8,540 bases of DNA from Coriobacteriales bacterium (GTDB lineage: Bacteria > Actinomycetota > Coriobacteriia > Coriobacteriales > UBA8131): the NCBI GenBank assembly GCA_031272005.1, contig JAISUQ010000005.1, positions 1-8,540 on the forward strand. Reading direction: 5' to 3'. Under the pieces are notes generated by a model that searched no databases, had not been told where the DNA came from, and saw only the letters and a list, made by a program, of their open reading frames with translations. Position numbers and translations under genes: made by a program. Below, one piece after another: positions 1 through 4,550 of this stretch (the first letter of the stretch is position 1; every line of letters begins with the position of its first letter).

Positions 1-132
1 AAGCAAACGTGCCAGTGGCACGTTTGTAGGGAGAAGGGGTGAAGCGCTTGCGCGAAACCTATGCAACGTTGCTGCGAATGCAGCGCTTGAGCCCCTGGGC
101 AAGGCGATTCATCGCGCCCCTACCGACCTGCA
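1..132. other. Gene-free left edge with short hairpins
   Basis: No credible coding region is visible here. Besides the palindrome at 4-26 it holds GCGC-TT-GCGC at 44-53 and a GCTGC/GCAGC hairpin at 71-84 with a GAAT loop. Long open frames crossing this stretch are antisense or out-of-frame shadows of the minus-strand gene that ends at 162. Confidence 0.6.
4..26. repeat. Perfect 23-bp palindrome, first copy of a hairpin element
   Basis: The arms 4-14 and 16-26 are exact reverse complements around a central G at 15, with core GTGCCAGTGGCAC. Seventeen bases downstream comes AGCGCTTGCGCGA (43-55). The same two blocks, 15-17 nt apart, recur on the minus strand at 3563-3612. The two stems differ by a C/T and a G/A that occupy paired positions, so pairing is kept. 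It may be a terminator-like or mobile repeat. The flanking DNA here has no long T run, so a terminator role is unproven. Confidence 0.7.
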
Positions 133-160
133 GTGACAGGGGGGACGTCCCCACTGTCAC
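133..160 (-). repeat. REP-like inverted repeat just after a stop codon
   Basis: The arms GTGACAG (133-139) and CTGTCAC (154-160) enclose the perfect palindrome GGGGACGTCCCC (141-152), with one mismatched pair (140/153). It starts 1 nt past the stop codon of the minus-strand gene ending at 162. Read on the minus strand it begins TGACAGTGGGGACG, almost the same as TGACAATGGGGACG in the inverted repeat at 3388-3428, and both end in TGTCA. Its position would suit a transcript-end stabiliser or terminator hairpin, but no U-tract follows. Confidence 0.7.
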
Positions 161-161
161 C

Positions 162-1535
162 TCAGAGCTTGATGTCGGTGATAACCCAGTCGTAGAGCCA
201 GAGTTGGAATTGGCGGCCGCAATAGCTGCAGGTGTTGCCTTCGAGCAGGCTGACACTGGCACCGCAGCCGTCGCAGGTCATCAGCTTGACTTCGCTGGCG
301 GCATTGGTCAGGCAGTCCTTGGACTTCACAGCGGTCAGCTTGATGCGCTCCAGGCTACGGCGGTAGCTGGCGCCTTCGGCCAGGCTGAGTATCTCCACAG
401 CGGCAGTCACCTGCAGGCGCTGGGTCAGGTTATCCACCGTAAAACCGTCGAAGCGCAGACCCGTCAAATTGACGTCGAAGGCCTGGGCAAAACGGGAGAG
501 CAGCGGCGTCGGGTCGACGTTGGCGATAACGGCAATGTCTTCCGGGCGCTGGGCGAAGATCATCATCAACAGCTTGTTCTCGATGTTGGCAGCAAAGGAA
601 GCCAGCGAGAAGTACGGGTCGTAGGCCTGCACGCTCTGCTCGAAGTCGCTTTGCAGCTTGATGGAATCCCAGCGGATCTTGGCAAATTGGAGGGCTTGGA
701 TCAGCGTGCTGATACAGACGCTGGCTATGAAGATGAATGCGAAGCCGAAAAGCAGCCACCCCAAGGGCACCGCCAGGACAATCAGAATGGTCCAGAAATT
801 CTCCCGGGCAAGATCAATCACTTCCGTCGGTATCGAGGTGCCGCCGTTTCGGCCAAAAACCAGAAGGAGCATTGCCAGGGTGAAAACCACTACGAGCCCG
901 GATTGGAACAGGATGCGGCGTCCGCCTTTGAGTACTGCACTGCCCAGCTCCCGGGCGTTGCGCACGATGCCGCCAGCCGGGTCGGGGCGCAGAGAGAAGC
1001 TGGACGCCTTGAGGTTGAAGTCGTCCACGGTGAATTTGGTCTTGCAGTAATCACAGCCGTCCAGCAGGCTGTCCAGGGTGGAGGGAGCGCCGCAGTTGGG
1101 GCAGACGTAGAGTTCATCGTTCTTGATGGCTTCGATCAGCTCCACATGAGCGGCGCCGGTGTAATTGATTGCCGGTAGCGGCTGACCGTTGCGGTAATAG
1201 GTCTTGGTAGCTTTGATGCTCTTGTCGGCGTTGGCGTAGCTGTACTTGCCATCGCTGTCCCAGAGGGTCTTGAAGGCGAAGGGGTTGTTGCGGTTGATGT
1301 CTTCGGTGAAGTCGAGGTCCAGACTCATCCCCAATTGCGCCAGGCGGGCGCGGGTCAGGGTCAAACGAGCCCAGAGCAACTGTGTGATGTTGGCCAACTC
1401 CAGCTGCCCGCCCCGGTAGAATTCCACCAGATTGGCGATGAGCTTCTCCACCAGGTCCTGGGCGTCGCCGCGCTGCTCGCGCTTGAGCGACTGCAGGCGG
1501 ATGCTCTCGGCGATGCGCTCGGACATATCCATCAT
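162..1535 (-). CDS. Membrane protein with two zinc ribbons, probable Tim44-like region
   Basis: The 457-residue protein has a helical, charged N-terminus (about 1-70). A first CPNC...CDYC zinc ribbon follows (Cys145, 148, 161, 164), then two hydrophobic segments (about 209-227 and 248-277). The region at about 295-400, starting near DPYFSLASF, recalls Tim44-like domains of Clostridia. A second zinc ribbon (Cys421, 424, 436, 439) is followed by the ending YDWVITDIKL. Both ribbons keep four cysteines, so each could hold one zinc. The ribbons probably face the cytoplasm, with the protein anchored by the hairpin of two membrane helices. Function is unknown; a role in membrane-protein handling or envelope sensing is only a guess. 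The start is one of three nearby ATGs (1535, 1532, 1526). AGGA lies 3 nt before the first and 6 nt before the second, so 1532 is equally likely. The gene lies 33 bp after the lipoprotein gene, probably in one operon. Confidence 0.85.
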   Translation of the reverse strand: MMDMSERIAESIRLQSLKREQRGDAQDLVEKLIANLVEFYRGGQLELANITQLLWARLTLTRARLAQLGMSLDLDFTEDINRNNPFAFKTLWDSDGKYSYANADKSIKATKTYYRNGQPLPAINYTGAAHVELIEAIKNDELYVCPNCGAPSTLDSLLDGCDYCKTKFTVDDFNLKASSFSLRPDPAGGIVRNARELGSAVLKGGRRILFQSGLVVVFTLAMLLLVFGRNGGTSIPTEVIDLARENFWTILIVLAVPLGWLLFGFAFIFIASVCISTLIQALQFAKIRWDSIKLQSDFEQSVQAYDPYFSLASFAANIENKLLMMIFAQRPEDIAVIANVDPTPLLSRFAQAFDVNLTGLRFDGFTVDNLTQRLQVTAAVEILSLAEGASYRRSLERIKLTAVKSKDCLTNAASEVKLMTCDGCGASVSLLEGNTCSYCGRQFQLWLYDWVITDIKL

Positions 1536-1568
1536 AAATCCTGTCTGACTGCCTGCGGCTCGAAACGT

Positions 1569-2234
1569 CTACTTCTCGACGATGGAGAAGGTGCCGGCCT
1601 GGGGGTTGTAGGTATAGTTCAGACCATGGAGCTTGTAGGTGTAGGTGGTGGAGCCGGACTGGCCGCCGGCCTCGTCGAAGTGCAGCTCTGTGCGGATCTG
1701 CTCCAGGTCACTGGCGCTCAGCTGCAGGTCGAAGGACTGAGCCAGACTGATGAAGAGCTTGGGGGCGTAGAAGCTGTCAGACTCAGCGCTAACGGCGATT
1801 ATCTGCATTTCTGCGTCGGTGGTGAGCTCAACGCTGTAGCTGACCTCGGCGCCGGCTGCTCCTTCCTGGCCAAAGCCCTGCAACACCGCTGAATAGCCGT
1901 CCGCGCCATCCAGGGGTGTCAGGCCGGGGTAGGCGGCTTCATCAAAGCTGACCTCATCGCCGCCCGTGGACTCGAGCAGGAAGTAGTTGAAATCAGCGGC
2001 CAGCTGCTCCGGGTTGCGCTGTAAAAACGCTGCATCTTTGTTATTGTCGCAGGCGGCCAGGGTCCAGAGCGCTGATGCGGCCAGCAGCAGGGCGGCCAGC
2101 AGCCTGATGCCTGCTGATGACCTGGTGCCTGTCGATGTCATGGCGCCTGCTGATGTTTTGACGCCCGTCAGCAATCTGACGTCTGTCGACAACGTCGCTT
2201 TCCTGCTGATCTGCGCTGCTGAAGTCCTCTCCAC
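1569..2234 (-). CDS. Putative lipoprotein of unknown function, GTG start
   Basis: The 221-residue product has a hydrophobic stretch at about 45-58 ending in the lipobox LAAC, with Cys62 as the expected lipidated residue, followed by DNNKD. It should therefore be exported and anchored on the outer face of the cytoplasmic membrane. The mature part (about 160 residues) is acidic and Ser/Thr-rich, with no recognised domain. The GTG start at 2234 is supported by GGGGAGG seven nt upstream. An ATG at codon 32 (2141) would give a more usual 30-residue signal peptide but has only a weak AGG before it. With the GTG start the n-region is unusually long and consists of a degenerate hexapeptide repeat (17-46, for example TGVKTS, AGAMTS, TGTRSS). 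It is the first gene of a probable two-gene operon with the zinc-ribbon membrane protein, so the two may act together at the envelope. Confidence 0.8.
   Translation of the reverse strand: MERTSAAQISRKATLSTDVRLLTGVKTSAGAMTSTGTRSSAGIRLLAALLLAASALWTLAACDNNKDAAFLQRNPEQLAADFNYFLLESTGGDEVSFDEAAYPGLTPLDGADGYSAVLQGFGQEGAAGAEVSYSVELTTDAEMQIIAVSAESDSFYAPKLFISLAQSFDLQLSASDLEQIRTELHFDEAGGQSGSTTYTYKLHGLNYTYNPQAGTFSIVEK
2109..2198 (-). repeat. Five degenerate 18-bp tandem repeats in a signal-peptide n-region
   Basis: Units at 2109, 2127, 2145, 2163 and 2181 follow a loose plus-strand pattern beginning GCCTGYYGATG. The first three are clear and the last two are diverged. Being 18 bp they keep the frame and encode a six-residue repeat ahead of the hydrophobic core of the lipoprotein signal. 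Confidence 0.65.
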
Positions 2235-2431
2235 AACAAAACCTCCCCACGTTTTTGCTCACTGTAAATACTAACCCAACAGCCGGCTGCAAAACAGGCG
2301 GATAGCCAAATTGGCCGGGCAACAATCCTGACAAATGTCATGGGGAGAATGAACACCTGACACTTACGGCAGCCCGGGTTGCCTTTTATGCTGGTATCAG
2401 TTGAACGCTTAAGGATTTGGAGGGTTGAGAG
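2235..2431. promoter_or_regulatory. Divergent intergenic region with three palindromes
   Basis: This 197-bp region must hold the promoters for both the minus-strand lipoprotein operon and the plus-strand TraX gene. Three perfect short palindromes lie within 61 bp: CAGCCGGCTG (2280-2289), GCCAA-A-TTGGC (2305-2315) and TGACA-AA-TGTCA (2329-2340). They could be operator sites for a shared regulator. Candidate -10 boxes are weak: TATTTA or TAGTAT on the minus strand near 2267-2273, and TATGCT on the plus strand near 2388-2393. No promoter is assigned firmly. Confidence 0.4.
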
Positions 2432-3364
2432 ATGACTACGCAAGCCAACACCATTACCACCACCACTGCTGCTACTGCTGCTACTGCCGGCGCCTCAGCT
2501 GCTGTTGCCGTTGCCGTTGCTGCTGCCACTTCGGTGCCGGCCGCTTTGGCGCCCATCGCTTCGGCGCCGCCCGCATTGGTGCCCATCGCTTCGGCGCCGA
2601 CCGCGACGACGACGACCCTTCGACAGACGGCGGCCACCGTCCGCGCCGGCCTCTCCGGCAACGCCCTGAAGATCATCGCCATTGTCGCCATGACCTGCGA
2701 CCATCTGGCCTGGCTGATCTTCCCGGGCTTCTCCACCCACCCGATAGCGCTGAGCATGCACGTTGTGGGCCGTTTGACCGCGCCGATTATGATGTACTTC
2801 ATCGCTCAGGGCTATTACCACACCCGCGACGTCAAGCGCTATGTTGCTCGCTTGCTGGCTTTTGCTCTGCTGGCCCAGCTGCCCTATTCTCTGCTGTTTG
2901 GCGACACCTTCACCTTCCCCTTCGGCGGCCTGAACGTAATGTGGACCTTTGCCATGGGCCTGACTGCCCTGGCCATCTATAAGAGCGACAACCCGCGCCT
3001 GCGCCCATGGATGAAGCAGATACTGGTCTGGGCCTGCCTGTTTGCCGCCTTCCCCGGCGACTGGTCGATGCCGGGCGCCGTGGCCATCCTCTACATGGGC
3101 CGCAATCACGGTAACTTCAAGCGCCAGATGCTCTTCCTGATGCTCTGGATGGCCTGCTACGCCCTGGTCTATGCCCTGGCCATCGACCCCCTCTACGGCT
3201 GCCTGCAACTGCTGGTCTGCCTGGCCATCCCTCTGCTGGCCTGCTACAACGGCCAACGCGGCGCCTTCAGCAGCGGCACCGCCGGCAAAGTGATGAAATG
3301 GCTGTTCTACATCTACTACCCCGCCCACCTGCTGCTGCTGAGCCTGGTTAAACTGCTGGGATAA
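2432..3364 (+). CDS. TraX family membrane protein with Ala/Thr-rich N-terminal extension
   Basis: Residues from about 74 to 310 match the TraX family. Visible landmarks are LSGNALKIIAIVAMTCDHLAW (74-94, close to the family start), HVVGRLTAPIMMYFIAQGYYHTRDVKRY (110-137), GDW (209-211) and YYPAHLLLLSL near the C-terminus. Several hydrophobic helices fill this part, so it is a polytopic membrane protein. In F plasmids TraX acetylates the pilin N-terminus. Chromosomal homologues in Clostridia are common and mostly uncharacterised, and no conjugation gene is visible here, so pilin modification should not be assumed. The ATG at 2432 has GGAGGG seven nt upstream. Residues 2-70 are low complexity (Thr, Ala, Pro, Val), include two copies of PIASAP, and are not part of the usual domain. 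Neighbours on both sides point the other way, so it appears to be a single-gene unit. Confidence 0.87.
   Translation: MTTQANTITTTTAATAATAGASAAVAVAVAAATSVPAALAPIASAPPALVPIASAPTATTTTLRQTAATVRAGLSGNALKIIAIVAMTCDHLAWLIFPGFSTHPIALSMHVVGRLTAPIMMYFIAQGYYHTRDVKRYVARLLAFALLAQLPYSLLFGDTFTFPFGGLNVMWTFAMGLTALAIYKSDNPRLRPWMKQILVWACLFAAFPGDWSMPGAVAILYMGRNHGNFKRQMLFLMLWMACYALVYALAIDPLYGCLQLLVCLAIPLLACYNGQRGAFSSGTAGKVMKWLFYIYYPAHLLLLSLVKLLG
2541..2600 (+). repeat. 30-bp tandem duplication inside the TraX N-terminal extension
   Basis: Units 2541-2570 and 2571-2600 match at 27 of 30 bases and encode the repeated PIASAP peptides. Upstream, 2450-2530 is rich in ACC/ACT and GCT/GCC runs encoding Thr and Ala stretches. 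Together they account for the low-complexity N-terminus. Confidence 0.85.
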
Positions 3365-3387
3365 AGGCGAGACAGCAGGGGCGGTTA

Positions 3388-3428
3388 TCAGAGTTGACAA
3401 TGGGGACGGTTCTCTTTGTCAACTCTGA
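3388..3428 (+). repeat. REP-like inverted repeat with 13-bp perfect arms
   Basis: The arms TCAGAGTTGACAA (3388-3400) and its exact complement (3416-3428) enclose a 15-nt loop reading TGGGGACGGTTCTCT. The sequence TGACAATGGGGACG is nearly identical to the minus-strand reading of the element at 133-160. From memory, GGGGACGGTTCTC flanked by TGACA/TGTCA is a dispersed palindrome type in many Clostridia, possibly mobilised by REP-associated tyrosine transposases; this was not checked. It lies 23 bp after the TraX stop and its right arm enters the 102-bp direct repeat. Confidence 0.8.
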
Positions 3429-3466
3429 AAATCCCTCTCGGGGTTCAAGTCTCTGACAGGTTGCCG

Positions 3467-3497
3467 AAAAAGGAAAACCCCCTTTGCAGAGGGTTTT
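3467..3497 (-). terminator. Duplicated copy of the tRNA-Ala terminator
   Basis: This is the same sequence as the terminator at 3660-3690. The minus strand forms AAAACCC/GGGTTTT, extended by a U-G and a C-G pair, then a T-rich tail. It lies in repeat copy 1 and would act as a second, tandem terminator for minus-strand transcripts. Confidence 0.6.
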
Positions 3498-3504
3498 GTG
3501 GTCT

Positions 3505-3528
3505 TGGTGGAGCATAGGGGACTTGAAC
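3505..3528 (-). pseudogene. tRNA-Ala 3' fragment (T-arm to CCA)
   Basis: This 24-nt piece equals 3698-3721, the 3' part of tRNA-Ala from GTTCAAG in the T-arm through the acceptor strand and CCA. The 5' two thirds of the tRNA are absent. On the minus strand the sequence just before the break is a hairpin element instead, so no functional tRNA can form. Confidence 0.88.
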
Positions 3529-3554
3529 ATTTGTGCCGCTGGCGCGACACAAAT
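3529..3554 (-). repeat. Hairpin abutting the tRNA fragment
   Basis: The arms ATTTGTG (3529-3535) and CACAAAT (3548-3554) continue inward with CGC/GCG (3537-3539 and 3544-3546) around a 4-nt loop. The single mismatch is C-A if transcribed from the plus strand but a U-G wobble from the minus strand, which suggests that structure matters in minus-strand RNA, the direction of tRNA-Ala. Confidence 0.6.
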
Positions 3555-3562
3555 GTGAGACC

Positions 3563-3614
3563 TCGCGCAAGCGCTCGGCCATTTTCGCTAAAACGCGCCA
3601 CTGGCGCGTTTTTT
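3563..3614. repeat. Hairpin element, second copy, terminator-like on the plus strand
   Basis: The arms AAAACGCGCCA (3590-3600) and TGGCGCGTTTT (3602-3612) are perfect around C3601. On the plus strand a run of six T (3609-3614) makes this look like a Rho-independent terminator. Read on the minus strand the element has core GCGCCAGTGGCGC and then, 14 nt later, AGCGCTTGCGCGA (complement of 3563-3575). It pairs with the element at 4-55, and the stem differences between the copies are compensated. It occupies most of the 91 bp between the two 102-bp repeats. Confidence 0.65.
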
Positions 3615-3619
3615 AACGC

Positions 3620-3721
3620 GAAAATCCCTCTCGGGGTTCAAGTCTCTGACAGGTTGCCGAAAAAGGAAAACCCCCTTTGCAGAGGGTTTTGTGGTCTTGG
3701 TGGAGCATAGGGGACTTGAAC
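3620..3721. repeat. 102-bp direct repeat, copy 2, overlapping intact tRNA-Ala
   Basis: This is the partner of 3427-3528, with no mismatch. Positions 3698-3721 are the 3' 24 nt of the functional tRNA-Ala and 3660-3690 its terminator. A plus-strand stretch reading GGGGTTCAAGTCTC in both copies looks T-arm-like, but no acceptor or CCA follows it. Confidence 0.92.
3660..3690 (-). terminator. Rho-independent terminator of tRNA-Ala
   Basis: Eight nt past the tRNA CCA the minus strand forms a stem AAAACCC (3690-3684) with GGGTTTT (3673-3667). The stem is extended by a U-G and a C-G pair around a 6-nt loop, and a tail TTTTCCTTTTT follows. The position directly after a tRNA fits a terminator. Confidence 0.7.
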
Positions 3722-3773
3722 CCCTGACCTCATGGCTGCCAGCCACGCGCTCTCCCAGCTGAGCTAATGCCCC
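3698..3773 (-). tRNA. tRNA-Ala (anticodon GGC)
   Basis: The 76-nt minus-strand sequence folds into a full cloverleaf. Acceptor GGGGCAT pairs with ATGCTCC, and the third pair is G3-U70, the classic alanine identity element. The D-arm is AGCTC...GAGC. Anticodon stem CGTGG/CCATG holds loop CTGGCAG with anticodon GGC, reading GCC. The T-stem AGGGG/CCCCT carries loop TTCAAGT. Discriminator A and an encoded CCA follow. The GCC codon is abundant in the neighbouring alanine-rich genes. Its 3' 24 nt are duplicated at 3505-3528. Confidence 0.96.
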
Positions 3774-3800
3774 GGTTTGGGTGCCCTTGCGGGCGAATGG

Positions 3801-3829
3801 ATAGTATATCATAACTTGGCGGGCTTCAA
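3801..3829 (-). promoter_or_regulatory. Probable sigma-70-type promoter of tRNA-Ala
   Basis: On the minus strand TTGAAG (3829-3824) lies 17 bp from TACTAT (3806-3801); an overlapping TATACT (3808-3803) is a better -10 at 15-bp spacing. Either puts the transcript start about 20 nt before the tRNA. A GCCC/GGGC hairpin (3783-3794) would lie in the leader. Confidence 0.5.
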
Positions 3830-3848
3830 GTAGCCTTTTGGCGGGCTT
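3816..3848. repeat. Two 11-bp direct repeats spaced by two helical turns
   Basis: TTGGCGGGCTT occurs at 3816-3826 and again at 3838-3848, with starts 22 bp apart. The first overlaps the -35 region of the predicted tRNA promoter and both lie upstream of the hdr operon. They could be binding sites for a regulator, or simple local duplication. Confidence 0.5.
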
Positions 3849-3938
3849 ATCCTGACTGGCTGGCGGTAAGCAGATGGTATTGCGTTATTGGGGGCTGTAC
3901 AATCAGCGGACAGTATCTTCGTTCTGAGGAGGAGGATG
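3849..3938 (+). promoter_or_regulatory. Leader of the hdr operon: weak -10 candidate and strong RBS
   Basis: TACAAT (3898-3903) matches five of six bases of a -10 box, but no good -35 lies 16-18 bp upstream, so an activator or alternative sigma factor is possible. AGGAGG (3927-3932) is followed by three in-frame start options, ATG 3936, ATG 3939 and GTG 3942. Spacing of 6 nt favours 3939. An upstream in-frame ATG at 3888 lies before this RBS and is not a likely start. Confidence 0.45.
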
Positions 3939-4550
3939 ATGGTGCAAATCCTCGATCTGTCAGCTGCAACCCAAGCCGACTTGGGCTCTGTTGCGGCTAT
4001 CGCCAAAAGCGCCGGTGTGGACTTTGACGATTGCTACCAGTGTGGCAAATGCAGCGCCGGCTGTCCGATGGCCCACGAGATGGATTTCCTGCCGCGCCAG
4101 GTGATCCGCCTGTTGCAGCTGGGACAGTACCAGGAGGCGCTGGGTGCCCATACCCCCTGGGTCTGCGCCAACTGCATGGTCTGCTCGGCTCGATGTCCGC
4201 AGGGGGTGGACATTGCAGCTATCATGCTATCGTTGCGTCGAGCCGCCAAACGCGCCGGTCTCAGGCCGGAGAAGGAGACCGACATCTTCGACGACATCTT
4301 CGTCGGCAACATCCGCCGCTTCGGCAAATCCAACGAGGCCGTGCTGGCCGGGATGTTCAACCTCAAGAGCGGCCATCTGATGCAGGATGTCCTCAATGCT
4401 CCCAAAATGGCCGTCCGCGGCATGATTGGCCCCAAATTGCACAGCGTGCACGACAAGGACGCCGTGCGCCAACTGGTCGACAAATGCCTGGCCGCCGAGA
4501 AAGCCAAAGGCCAGGCAGCGCAGTCAGGCGGGGAGGTGAGCCCGTCATGA
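3939..4550 (+). CDS. hdrC: HdrC-type 4Fe-4S subunit of soluble heterodisulfide reductase complex
   Basis: The 203-residue cytoplasmic protein has two canonical CxxCxxCxxxCP motifs. CYQCGKCSAGCP uses Cys32, 35, 38 and 42; CANCMVCSARCP uses Cys76, 79, 82 and 86. They are set in the HdrC arrangement, with HEMDFLPRQVIRLLQLG between them and VDIAAIMLSLRRAAKRAG after the second. Each should bind one 4Fe-4S cluster, passing electrons between HdrA and the catalytic HdrB. Length fits HdrC. The start at 3939 is chosen for its 6-nt distance from AGGAGG; starting at 3888 would add 17 residues of no known homology. It is the first gene of the operon, and its TGA overlaps the hdrB ATG in ATGA. It lacks the membrane subunit partners of HdrDE-type enzymes, so a soluble complex is inferred. 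Confidence 0.93.
   Translation: MVQILDLSAATQADLGSVAAIAKSAGVDFDDCYQCGKCSAGCPMAHEMDFLPRQVIRLLQLGQYQEALGAHTPWVCANCMVCSARCPQGVDIAAIMLSLRRAAKRAGLRPEKETDIFDDIFVGNIRRFGKSNEAVLAGMFNLKSGHLMQDVLNAPKMAVRGMIGPKLHSVHDKDAVRQLVDKCLAAEKAKGQAAQSGGEVSPS

Larger units (their letters stand above)
3427..3528. repeat. 102-bp direct repeat, copy 1, with a tRNA 3'-end remnant
   Basis: This copy is identical base for base to 3620-3721 (offset 193). Read on the minus strand it begins with the last 24 nt of tRNA-Ala, then the tRNA terminator, then 53-54 nt of downstream sequence. It is a duplication of the tRNA 3' end and its flank, of the sort left by site-specific integration at a tRNA gene or by unequal recombination. 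Confidence 0.92.

Noticed and set aside
39..1178. 379-codon plus-strand ORF
   Set aside because: It lies antisense to the zinc-ribbon membrane protein, whose cysteine motifs and membrane helices are clearly real. It has no RBS, shows no recognisable domain, and would run through the palindrome at 133-160.
2495..3400. 301-codon minus-strand ORF opposite TraX
   Set aside because: It is Gln/Gly/Ala/His-rich, as expected for the complement of a high-G+C gene, and has no domain. TraX on the plus strand has a strong RBS and a family match.
3628..3650. A second tRNA on the plus strand, suggested by a T-arm-like GGGGTTCAAGTCTC
   Set aside because: No acceptor stem, anticodon arm or CCA can be built around it in either repeat copy.
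3498..3710. 70-codon plus-strand ORF through the hairpin cassette
   Set aside because: It crosses the tRNA fragment, two hairpins and the second terminator copy, which explain the sequence better.
3427..3721. CRISPR array
   Set aside because: There are only two long (102 bp) repeats with one 91-bp interval, and the repeat contains tRNA and terminator sequence. No cas gene is present.
3348..3812. Small minus-strand ORFs of 60-74 codons (3348-3530, 3419-3601, 3588-3812) with shared peptide sequence
   Set aside because: They share peptides only because they translate the 102-bp repeat, terminator and tRNA-Ala. No RBS supports them.
3888..3938. Upstream ATG at 3888 as the hdrC start
   Set aside because: It would place the AGGAGG within the coding region and add 17 residues with no family similarity; no RBS precedes 3888.
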